From Candidatus Aalborgiella aggregata (GTDB lineage: Bacteria > Pseudomonadota > Gammaproteobacteria > Burkholderiales > Burkholderiaceae_C), in contig JADIYY010000006.1 in the NCBI GenBank assembly GCA_016705065.1, positions 1 through 34,509 of the forward strand: a stretch of 34,509 nt of DNA. The letters run 5' to 3'. Each line of letters starts with the position of its first letter. Position 1 is the stretch's first letter. The notes below the pieces were generated by a model. The model did not search any database. It was given only the letters and a program-made list of their open reading frames with translations, and was not told the origin of the DNA. Position numbers and translations under genes: made by a program. Below are positions 26,905 through 34,509 of this stretch, one piece after another.

Positions 26905-27825
26905 ATGCCACTTGGCACACTCGACAGAACGCCGCCTTCCCTTTTCAAACAAGGCCCGTCGTTGCTGTCGCAATTCGTGTTTTTCACGTGCTTGTCGCTT
27001 TTTTTAATGTTTGCTGACACGCGCTTTGAGATTGCAAAAACTCTTCGCTCCAGTATTGCAACGGTGCTGGCACCTGTTAATCGTGTGTTGTCCATGCCAG
27101 GCTCATTTGTAAACAATGCAGCGATTTATTTTGAATCACAAGCGACGCTCAAAGAATCAGAACAAGCATTGAAGCAAAAATTGTTGCTGCAATCGCAACG
27201 TGCCAGCCAGGTGGAGGTGCTTGGTTCTGAAAATGCACACTTACGCAAGTTGCTGAAGTTGCAATCCAATTTAGCAACACCATCGCAAGCGGCGCAGGTG
27301 CTTTACGCGGTCAGCGACCCTTATTCGCGCAAGGTGGTGATTGACAAAGGCAGCAACAGCAACATTGCTTTGGGTTCTCCTGTGATGGATGCCGAGGGCA
27401 TCATCGGTCAAGTAGTGCGCGTGTACCCACTCTCCAGCGAAGTGGCCTTGTTGATAGACAACGAACAAGCCACACCCGTATTGAATGTGCGCACGGGCAT
27501 ACGCAGTGTGATGTACGGTCGCCCTGGTGCCAACACGGATACTTTGGAACTGCGTTTTGTATCGGGAACGGCAGATGTTCAAGCGGGAGATGAGCTCACC
27601 ACCAGTGGCATGGACGGTGTTTATCCCGCAGGATTGGCTGTTGCCAAAATTGACAAAGTGGAGCGGCGCACCTATTCTGCGTTTGCCAAAATCACCTGCC
27701 AAGCCAAAGCCAATTTGGGCAATGTCAAGCATGTCATGGTGTTGCAGCCCACGACCAGTATTATTCCCAACATCATGCACGATGCAAGCCAAGGTGCGGA
27801 CGGTAAAAAAGGAACTAAAAAATGA
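26905..27825 (+). CDS. mreC: Rod-shape-determining protein MreC
   Basis: Periplasmic scaffold that links MreB/MreD to PBP2. 306 residues. A single N-terminal transmembrane helix (LLSQFVFFTCLSLFLMFAD) is followed by a coiled coil (~75-120, ESQATLKESEQALKQKL to ENAHLRKLLKL). The beta-barrel domain has VVIDKGSNSNIALGSPVMDA, GIIGQVVRVYPLSSEVALLI, GDELTTSGMDGVYPAGLAVA. The lysine-rich tail ends KKGTKK. It starts 26 bases after mreB, and its stop overlaps the mreD start. Confidence 0.95.
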   Translation: MPLGTLDRTPPSLFKQGPSLLSQFVFFTCLSLFLMFADTRFEIAKTLRSSIATVLAPVNRVLSMPGSFVNNAAIYFESQATLKESEQALKQKLLLQSQRASQVEVLGSENAHLRKLLKLQSNLATPSQAAQVLYAVSDPYSRKVVIDKGSNSNIALGSPVMDAEGIIGQVVRVYPLSSEVALLIDNEQATPVLNVRTGIRSVMYGRPGANTDTLELRFVSGTADVQAGDELTTSGMDGVYPAGLAVAKIDKVERRTYSAFAKITCQAKANLGNVKHVMVLQPTTSIIPNIMHDASQGADGKKGTKK

Positions 27826-28343
27826 TCATGCCACGTGGCCAAGAGCAGTTGCTGTTGCCGGTCAGCGGCTGGTTTTTGTGGGGCAGTTTGCTAACGGCTT
27901 TGGTACTGAACATGCTGCCTGTAGGTCCTGTTGCATGGTTGCCAGATTGGGTGGCGCTGTTCTTGGCGTTTTGGGCTATGCACCAACCGCAAAAAGTGGG
28001 TTTGGGGGTTGCGATGATTTTTGGTTTGTTGGTTGATGTGCAGCAAGCCACTTTGCTTGGACAGCATGCGCTGGTGTACTGCTGTTTGGTTCTGGCTGTT
28101 TTGCTGCTTAGGCGCAGACTGGTTTGGTATTCCCTGGTATCGCAAGCTACGCAGTTGCTGCCCTTGTTTGCGCTGGCGCATGTGTTTTTGATGCTGATGC
28201 AATTGCTTGGTGATGCCCCCTTTCCTGGCTACACCTTGATTTTGGCACCATTGCTTGAAGCGGTGGTATGGCCCATCATCAGCATATTGTTGCTGGCACC
28301 ACAACGGCGTACGCCCGAACGCGATGTCACGCGCCCGCTTTGA
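27822..28343 (+). CDS. mreD: Rod-shape-determining protein MreD
   Basis: A 173-residue inner-membrane protein with about five hydrophobic segments (SGWFLWGSLLTALVLNMLPV and others). It carries the MreD features PDWVALFLAFWAMHQPQKVG and GLGVAMIFGLLVDVQQATLLG. It overlaps the mreC stop (ATGA), so the genes are translationally coupled. An alternative start two codons in (27828) is equally possible. The C-terminus is charged. Confidence 0.93.
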   Translation: MIMPRGQEQLLLPVSGWFLWGSLLTALVLNMLPVGPVAWLPDWVALFLAFWAMHQPQKVGLGVAMIFGLLVDVQQATLLGQHALVYCCLVLAVLLLRRRLVWYSLVSQATQLLPLFALAHVFLMLMQLLGDAPFPGYTLILAPLLEAVVWPIISILLLAPQRRTPERDVTRPL

Positions 28344-28361
28344 CCGATTCAAGCAAGTGGC

Positions 28362-30416
28362 ATGGCAGAGTTAAGAAATCTACAAGCAGACCTGGCGCAA
28401 TTTAGAAAGCGCGTGCTGGTTGCCGCAGCAGTGGTGCTGTTGGCGTTTTTGCTTTTGGGTTTGCGCTTGATGTATTTGCAAATTTACCGACACGACGATT
28501 TGTTGGAGCAAGCCGATAACAACCGCACCACAGCCGTCCCCACACCACCGAATCGGGGACAAATTTTGGACAGGAACGGCGTTGTCTTGGCCACCAACTA
28601 CGCCGCTTACACACTGGAAATCACGCCCAACAAAGCGGGTAATTTAGAAGCCGTGATTGAGGATCTGGGAAAAATCATCGACATCTCAACACGTGATCGC
28701 AAGCAATTCAAAAAGATCCGTGAAGAATCGAAAGGTCTTGATTCCTTGCCCATACGCACGCGCTTAACCGACGCTGAGGTCGCCTTGTTCTCCGCGCAAC
28801 GTTTTCGTTTTCCGGGCGTAGAGGTGAAAGCCCGCTTGTACCGCGACTACCCATTTGGTGAAATCGCCAGCCATGTCATTGGCTATATCGGGCGCATCAA
28901 CCAAGCCGATAAAGAGCGTCTGGAAGAGTCAGAAGAAGAGGGCAACTACCGCGGTACGGATTACATTGGCAAGCTGGGCGTGGAGCAAAGTTTCGAGAAG
29001 CAGTTGCATGGCATCACGGGTGTGGAAGATGTGGAAACTTCGGCAGGCGGCCGTGCGGTACGCAAATTGGCCAGCAGCCCAGCGACTGCAGGCAATAGCA
29101 TCATGTTGTCCATCGACATCAAGCTGCAGCAAATGATTGAAGAAATGTTCGGCAACCGGCGTGGTGCGGTGGTGGCATTGGATCCCAAAACTGGCGAAGT
29201 TTTGGCCTTTGTCAGCAAGCCCACGTTTGATCCCAATTTGTTTGTGGATGGGATTGATTTTGAGAGCTGGAAAGAGCTCAGCGAATCAATCGACAAACCA
29301 TTGTTGAACCGGGCTTTGCGTGGTACTTACCCACCCGGCTCCACTTACAAACCATTCATGGCCATGGCGGCTTTGCAAAGTGGCAAACGTTCACCCAGCA
29401 CAGTGATCAACGATGCTGGCTCATGGACTTTTGGTGGCCATACTTTCCGCAGCCATGGCGACGGTGGTTTGGGCGGCGTTGACATGTACCGCAGCATTGT
29501 GAAGTCCAGCAATGTCTATTACTACACCTTGGCCAATGAATTGGGTGTGGACATGATGCACGATTTCATGAAGCCCTTGGGCTTTGGACAGCTCACAGGC
29601 ATTGACATCAATGGCGAAGTGCGTGGTGTGTTGCCCAGCCAAGAATGGAAACGCAATGCCTATAAAAAACCAGAGCAGAAAAAGTGGTACGCGGGGGAAA
29701 CCATTTCACTGGGAATCGGGCAAGGCTACAACAATTTCACCATGCTGCAATTGGCACAAGCCACCGCCACTTTAGTCAATGGTGGCTACAAATACAAACC
29801 CAAACTCATTGTGGCGACTCAAGATGCGGTCACACGTACCAAGCAAGCCGTGGCCAGCAGCCCGCCCGAAAATTTAGGATTCCTTCCTGAAAATGTGGAG
29901 ATTGTGAAACGTGCGATGGTTGGTGTCACGCAAGAAGGCACATCGGTGCGTTCGTTTGCAGGAGCTCAGTATTTAAGTGGCGGCAAAACCGGCACAGCGC
30001 AAGCGGTGACGATAGGCAAGGGTGAAAAATACAACGCCAGCCGCCTAGAAGAGCACCAGCGCGACCACGCTTTATACATCGCTTTTGCACCAGCGGAAGA
30101 TCCCAAAATAGCGCTGGCGGTGGTGGTTGAAAATGCAGGTTTTGGGTCTGACAGTGCTGCGCCCATCACACGCCGTATTTTCGATTACGTGTTGTTGAAT
30201 CACTACCCCAGTTTGGAGGACATGGCAGCTTTGAAGCAAGGCAAAGCCGGTGCGCCGATAGGCAAACCCCGACTGGCTTCTGAAGTGCCATTGAATTTGA
30301 ATTCGAAAGCGACGAAATTAGCAACATCTACGGCAACAGCAACGACTGCAACTGAATTTCCCTCAACAACAGCAACTCTTGCTCCTATTACACCCGCCGC
30401 GCTACCCATAAAATAA
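28362..30416 (+). CDS. mrdA: Penicillin-binding protein 2, elongation transpeptidase
   Basis: Class B PBP that crosslinks lateral-wall peptidoglycan. 684 residues. A short cytoplasmic N-terminus is followed by one transmembrane helix (~18-40) and the pedestal domain (PNRGQILDRNGVVLATN, 63-79). Transpeptidase motifs are STYK (327-330, nucleophile S327), SSN (382-384) and KTGT (542-545). The last ~45 residues after SEVPLNLNSKATKL are a low-complexity Thr/Ala/Pro tail, longer than usual. It starts 18 bases after mreD. rodA, which commonly follows, is absent; repeat copy F begins five bases after the stop. Confidence 0.96.
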   Translation: MAELRNLQADLAQFRKRVLVAAAVVLLAFLLLGLRLMYLQIYRHDDLLEQADNNRTTAVPTPPNRGQILDRNGVVLATNYAAYTLEITPNKAGNLEAVIEDLGKIIDISTRDRKQFKKIREESKGLDSLPIRTRLTDAEVALFSAQRFRFPGVEVKARLYRDYPFGEIASHVIGYIGRINQADKERLEESEEEGNYRGTDYIGKLGVEQSFEKQLHGITGVEDVETSAGGRAVRKLASSPATAGNSIMLSIDIKLQQMIEEMFGNRRGAVVALDPKTGEVLAFVSKPTFDPNLFVDGIDFESWKELSESIDKPLLNRALRGTYPPGSTYKPFMAMAALQSGKRSPSTVINDAGSWTFGGHTFRSHGDGGLGGVDMYRSIVKSSNVYYYTLANELGVDMMHDFMKPLGFGQLTGIDINGEVRGVLPSQEWKRNAYKKPEQKKWYAGETISLGIGQGYNNFTMLQLAQATATLVNGGYKYKPKLIVATQDAVTRTKQAVASSPPENLGFLPENVEIVKRAMVGVTQEGTSVRSFAGAQYLSGGKTGTAQAVTIGKGEKYNASRLEEHQRDHALYIAFAPAEDPKIALAVVVENAGFGSDSAAPITRRIFDYVLLNHYPSLEDMAALKQGKAGAPIGKPRLASEVPLNLNSKATKLATSTATATTATEFPSTTATLAPITPAALPIK

Positions 30417-30420
30417 AGGT

Positions 30421-30478
30421 ATTTTAGATCTATAGCTAGCGTATAGATTGCCTAGTATGCTATGAATAATATAGCATT
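30421..30478 (-). repeat. Dispersed repeat, copy F
   Basis: ATTTTAGATCTATAGCTAGC, then GTATAGATTGCCTAGTATGC and GCTATGAATAATATAGCATT. The last 20 bases match copy E almost exactly. It sits in the 60-base gap between the convergent mrdA and TauE/SafE genes and touches both ends, overlapping the latter's stop codon. Confidence 0.8.
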
Positions 30479-31232
30479 ATTTCAAAAACGCATCGTAACT
30501 GGTTTTGCAGATGAGGGCGCTCACCACCAGCAAAAACATCACCCGCACAAAGCCTGTGCCATGTTTCAAAGCCAGTCGCGTTCCCAGCAGGCTGCCGGCG
30601 ATATTGGCCAATGCCATTGGCAGTGCCATATCCCACCAGACATGACCTTTTAAGCTGAACAAAATCAAAGCGGCCAAATTGGTTGCAACATTAAGGAGTT
30701 TCGCAGAGGCCGATGCATTCAAAAAGTCATAACCCAGGAAAACGCACCAGCGCAAAAACCAAAAAGCCTGCCGTGCCCGGGCCAAAGAAACCATCGTAAA
30801 ACCCAGCACCAAGCCAATGCTGCAAATCGCCCAGATTTCATGTGCGGCTTGCAAACGCGGCGCATGGTGATGTCCCAAGTCTTTCTTGGCAAAGGTGTAC
30901 AGCAATATAGCGAACAACATGAAGGGGAGGCTTTTCCGCAGGAATGGAGCGATGATGGTCACCAACCATGCACCCAAAAAAGCACCTATGAAAGCCATGA
31001 GCACAGCTGGAAGCAAAGCCGCGTAAGGTAATTTAACGCGGCGGCTGTATTGCAAACTTGCAAACAGTGAGCCCCAAATCGATGCACTCTTGTTAGTGCC
31101 AAAGAGTGTGGCGGGATGTGCAGTGGGGAACACGGCAAACAATGCGGGAACTAAGATGAGACCACCCCCGCCCACAATGGCATCCACAAAACCTGCAAAC
31201 AAGGATGCAAGCGTCACAATCAATATATCCAT
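30477..31232 (-). CDS. TauE/SafE family membrane permease (compensated frameshift)
   Basis: A 251-residue inner-membrane protein of the sulfite exporter TauE/SafE (DUF81) family, with about seven or eight hydrophobic segments. The N-terminus DILIVTLASLFAGFVDAIVG with GGGGLILVPAL is diagnostic. The second-repeat motif should read FYDGFFGPGTAGFLVFALVRF but reads TMVSLARARQAFWFLRWCVF. One T is missing in a run at 30798-30801 and one extra T is present in a run at 30739-30742, so the frame recovers. ASAKLLNVATNLAALILF and GSLLGTRLALKHG follow. The substrate is probably an organosulfur or organic anion, not determinable. Confidence 0.9.
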   Translation of the reverse strand: MDILIVTLASLFAGFVDAIVGGGGLILVPALFAVFPTAHPATLFGTNKSASIWGSLFASLQYSRRVKLPYAALLPAVLMAFIGAFLGAWLVTIIAPFLRKSLPFMLFAILLYTFAKKDLGHHHAPRLQAAHEIWAICSIGLVLGFTMVSLARARQAFWFLRWCVFLGYDFLNASASAKLLNVATNLAALILFSLKGHVWWDMALPMALANIAGSLLGTRLALKHGTGFVRVMFLLVVSALICKTSYDAFLK

Positions 31233-31276
31233 GTTGGTATTGTCGCAGGCAAAAAAAGAACAGATGTTTAGAAGTT

Positions 31277-31313
31277 CTGGCGTTTAGACGCTTGAATGGC
31301 GCTATGAATACCT
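31277..31313 (-). repeat. Possible degraded copy of the dispersed repeat
   Basis: GGCGTTTAGACGCTTGAATG followed by GCGCTATGAATAC resembles the second half of copy F (GCGTATAGATTGCC... GCTATGAATA). The hairpin's second arm is lost. It lies between the TauE/SafE start and the GMC oxidoreductase stop. Confidence 0.3.
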
Positions 31314-31314
31314 G

Positions 31315-32960
31315 TTAACTTTGCGCATCGTTCGCAATCCACTCGGCTGCCTTTTCAGCCATCATCAAGGTTGGGAGTTGGCGCTACCGCTGGTGATGAG
31401 CGGCATCACACTGGCGTCAACGACGCGCAAACCGGCGATGCCGTGCACTTTAAGGCGCGAATCGACCACCGTCCATGCTGTCTTGTCGCAACCCATTTTG
31501 GCGTGCCTACAGGATGAAAATGGTTGTCGCGATATCTCCCGCCAGTTTGGTCAATTCTTCATCCGTTTGGTATTGCACGCCTGGTTTGAATTCCTCAGGT
31601 TGGTACTTTGCCAACGCGCTTTGTGAAACGATGTTGCGGGTGATGCGCAAGGAGTCGGCGGCTACTTGTCTGTCTTGGGCCGTACTCAGGTAATTAGGGG
31701 CAATGGCAGGAGCGACGGTGAACTGATTGCTCTTGATGTGCACACTGCCACGGCTGGTGGGGTTTAAATTGCAACACACGCAGTAAAGGCGTCAAAGTAG
31801 TGCAGCGGTTTCGCCAAAAGCGTCCAAGCTCAGCGGTTACGTGGTATTCGATGTTCGGATATGGTTGATCGGGTGAGCTGCGGCGAACGCACCCAATTGC
31901 GAAGGCGCCATGCTCATAGTTCCCGTTAGTTTGAAACAAATATTCCAAACCAATTTTGGCTTTGCCCAACAAGCTGTTGGCTTGCGTATTGAGGCTGATG
32001 TTTTTACCAGTTGGCGATTTCACCTTGTAGACGCTGCGAAGTTGTAAATGGTCTTGCAGGTTTTCACCCACACCGGGCAAATCGTGCACAAGATCAATGC
32101 CTGTGCCCTGCAATACAGCGCCAGGGCCGATGCCAGACGATTGCAAAATTTGCGGTGAGCCGATGCTACCGGCGCATAAAATGACCTCGCTACGGCATTG
32201 CACTGTCACCAGTTCGCTGCCACTCCAGACTTGTACGCCTGTGCAGCGTTGTTGCGTACCATCTGCACCTGCTTGCGTTTCAAGCACCAACTTAGCAACT
32301 TGTGTGCCGGTCCACATCTCAAAATTCCATGGGCGAGCATTGCACGTGGGACGGAAATGCTTTGGCGGTGTTCCAGCGCCAGCCATTCCTTTGATTGACT
32401 TCAAAGTAGCCAACGCCTTCGTGTCACCCGGCTTGAAATCGTCATGCGGGATGCCCGCTTGCTGCGCTGCTTGCGAAAAAGCATCCAAGATGTCCCAACG
32501 CAAACGCTGCTTTTCAATGCGCCATTCACCACCCGAGCCATGCAATGCATCGCCCCCTTTGTAGTGGTCTTCATGTAGTTTGAAATACGGCAAAGCCTTG
32601 TTCCACGACCATGTGTCATCCCCCGTCAATTTCGCCCATTGGTCATAATCACGCGCTTGGCCACGCATGTAAATCATGCCGTTGACGTTGCTGCTACCGC
32701 CCAACACTTTTCCGCGTGGATAGCGAGTGGCGGCCATTTAAACCAAGGTCTGGTTCAGTGGTAAAGCCAATCGGTTCGCGGGTTGCCGATGGCAATAGAG
32801 AGATAGCCTGAGCAGGAATGTGAATCCAGTGGTAATCGTCCTTGCGGCCCGCTTCTATGAGCAAAACGCGGCAGCATTGGTACTTTAAGCGGTTGGTTGC
32901 CAGCAGGCAGCCAGCCGTACCTGCGCCTATGATGATGTAATCAAACATTGGTTTAGACAT
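31315..32960 (-). pseudogene. GMC-family FAD oxidoreductase (choline dehydrogenase-like), frameshifted
   Basis: FAD-dependent alcohol dehydrogenase related to choline dehydrogenase BetA. It starts MSKPMFDYIIIGAGTAGCLL at 32960, with the ADP-binding GxGxxG. Then RVLLIEAG, and after slips near 32880-32730 YPRGKVLGGSSNVNGMIYMRGQ (GMC signature 1), DLHGSGGEWRIEKQRLRWD-like sequence, VILCAGSIGSPQILQSSGIGPG (signature 2) and LPGVGENLQDHLQLRSVYKV. After a slip near 31830 it reads CNLNPTSRGSVHIKS and IAPNYLSTAQDRQVAADSLR. After another near 31515 it reads HPVG, KMGCDKT and GLRVVDASVMPLITSGSANS. It ends near 31315. Span ~548 codons matches the ~540-residue family. At least five indels. Confidence 0.82.
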
Positions 32961-33055
32961 ACTTAGTATTGGTAGCTAATTAACGCCGCAGCGCCAGCCG
33001 CCCTGCACGTATTACCACGGGGGCACGGTAGCAACAAAGCGGCAAGCGGGGGGTA

Positions 33056-34509
33056 TCATGACCTTGAAGTTGGCATCACAAACTCTGCAACCTGCGCAAT
33101 ACCGGATGGCCAGCGCCGCATGATAGATTTTTGTTTGGCGTAGAAGCGCACACCCCTTCGCCGTAAGCATGCTTGTCGCCAAACAACTGTTTTCCAACCA
33201 CCGAAACCATGCCACGCCATGGGTACTGAATCGCGTTCACTGCTGATCCAACCATGCCCACTTGAATGCGTCGGCTGAACTCCCTTTGCCATACCGCCAT
33301 CGCTGGAGAAGCAGCTCACACTGCTGTTGAATCCGTGCGCGTTGATCAAATCAACCGCACCGACAAAGCTGTGGCACGCGCAGCAGCTGAGCACAGGTCC
33401 GAAAAATCTCTTCTTTGTAAACGCGCATGCCGGAGTGACGTTAACAAACAGCGTTCCAGTCACCAGTAACCATTTTCACAGCCTGAGGCCCGCGTTCTTT
33501 GCCTAAGCGTGAATTCGCTGACCATCCACAGCAGTCCCGCACACCGCAGTAATTCACCAGCCATGATGATCTTGCGCTGATCCGTTCATAAGAGGCTTTG
33601 GTGACGACAGGGTCCAGCGAAAGTCAAGGTGAACGCCGTTTTTGATTTTCGTTAAAGATTTGGCGCGTGCTTTGAAAGCAATGGCACGACGTGACGCGCC
33701 ACATCACCCACCAGTACAGCGACAGAAATCGCCATGCAACGCTCACCGCTGAGTCGTAGGCCGCGCCAATCAGCGTCCACCGCTTCGTTTCTAGATCCGC
33801 ATCGGGCATCACGACTATGTGGGTCTTGCGCCGCCCAAGGCTTACGCGCTCGCCACGAAGAGCGCCAGTCCGTAAAGGTAGTTGGCAATCGGTGTGGAAC
33901 CCAAGGAAGCGGACTGCTTTAACGTCTGGATGAAACCAGAGCGCGTCAACCGCTTCTTTGTCCCCTGAACAGCGTTAAAAACGCCATCGGAAACCTGCTT
34001 GCTTGAGCAAGTCATTACGGGGTATAGCGAGGTTGATGGGACGGACCGGGCTGGGTTTCCAAGACGAAGTTGCCGGCTGCAATAGCCACGGGAAACATCC
34101 ACATCGGCAACACCATCACAGGAAGTGGAACGGTGTGATACCCGACACACGCCCAGCGGCTGGCGCAGTGTCCAGCTGTCCATGCCGGCTGAGACTTGAT
34201 CGGTGAAATCGCTCTTCAGTGCGAAGTTGTGGCAGCCGCTAGGTAAACTCAACGATGTCGATCGCGTGCAACTTCGCCCTGTGCATCGTAAACACCTTGC
34301 GCATGCCCAAGAGTTATCAGGTGCGCCAATTTGTCTTTGTGCGTATTCAACAACTCCAAAACTTGAACATCACCGCGCACGGCGCAGGTGGCGGTGAGTC
34401 TGACCATTCTGGAAAAAGCAGCGGCAGCAAACACGCATCAACAACCACTACCGTCAGCCAGAAGCGACGCGACCCGTCACTGCCCCGGTCGCTGGGTTGA
34501 AACGTCTTG
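33056..34509 (-). pseudogene. mmsA: Methylmalonate-semialdehyde dehydrogenase (CoA-acylating), partial and frameshifted
   Basis: NAD-dependent aldehyde dehydrogenase that converts malonate or methylmalonate semialdehyde to acetyl- or propionyl-CoA in valine and beta-alanine breakdown. The 5' end lies beyond the window. Recognisable pieces run right to left: LLNTHKDKLAHLITLGHAQG, FTDQVSAGMDSWTLRQPLGV, SLGSTPIANYLYG, GERCMAISVAVLVGDV (catalytic Cys), PVVTKASYERI-like sequence near 33590, FGPVLSC, GAVDLINAHGF, VPMAWHGFGGWK and RFYAKQKSIMRRWP. They end AEFVMPTS at 33056. The pieces fall in all three frames, with ten or so indels, the densest in the window. The gene order with the GMC oxidoreductase fits a catabolic cluster. 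Confidence 0.8.

Overview
The window looks like a chromosomal contig from a betaproteobacterium of the order Burkholderiales, most like Comamonadaceae (Limnohabitans/Rhodoferax-type). This is judged from protein sequence and gene order: a gatCAB operon divergent from mreBCD-mrdA, a folB/SDR/ttcA/MidA neighbourhood, the long form of acyl-CoA dehydrogenase with a TetR regulator, and a GMC oxidoreductase beside mmsA. No tRNA, rRNA, CRISPR array, transposase or integrase was seen.

Layout. 1-2727 (minus): DUF2147 protein, acyl-CoA dehydrogenase and TetR regulator, a fatty-acid oxidation locus. 3005-4539 (plus): a DegT/DnrJ-type aminotransferase that loses its C-terminus where a membrane-anchored Mrr-type nuclease gene begins. 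4540-7643: a small, visibly AT-richer accessory segment with a large protein ending in a PD-(D/E)XK nuclease domain, then a VOC protein, then a degraded copy of the 3' end of the Mrr-type gene. 7740-9604: recQ. 15851 down to 9697 (minus): a run of seven closely spaced genes (SDR, folB, ttcA, histidine phosphatase, a small membrane protein, DedA, double-AAA ATPase). 15876-18236 (plus): MidA-like methyltransferase, DUF2905, ROK protein, joined by start/stop overlaps. 18406-20050: hppD and a VOC protein. 20071-21676: divergent xth and pyrE. 21758-25593 (minus): alkB-type monooxygenase, then gatB, gatA, gatC. 25835-30416 (plus): mreB-mreC-mreD-mrdA, the cell-elongation genes. 30477-34509 (minus): TauE/SafE permease, GMC oxidoreductase, and a methylmalonate-semialdehyde dehydrogenase that runs off the window.

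Two features cut across the annotation. First, many genes are split by single-base indels, mostly in homopolymers, worst in the first 2.7 kb and last 3.2 kb. This suggests low-coverage, unpolished sequence, so most 'broken' genes are probably intact in the organism. Separately, ttcA, gatB and gatA lack internal blocks of roughly 50 to 150 codons, which base-calling noise does not explain. Second, a roughly 55-60 bp dispersed repeat with two inverted repeats occurs at least six times, mostly beside stop codons or in intergenic gaps, and once in frame inside the SDR gene.

The best candidate for an undescribed system is the 4010-7575 segment: a membrane-anchored Mrr-type nuclease next to a large unclassified PD-(D/E)XK protein, bounded by a duplicated gene end. 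A defence role is inference only.
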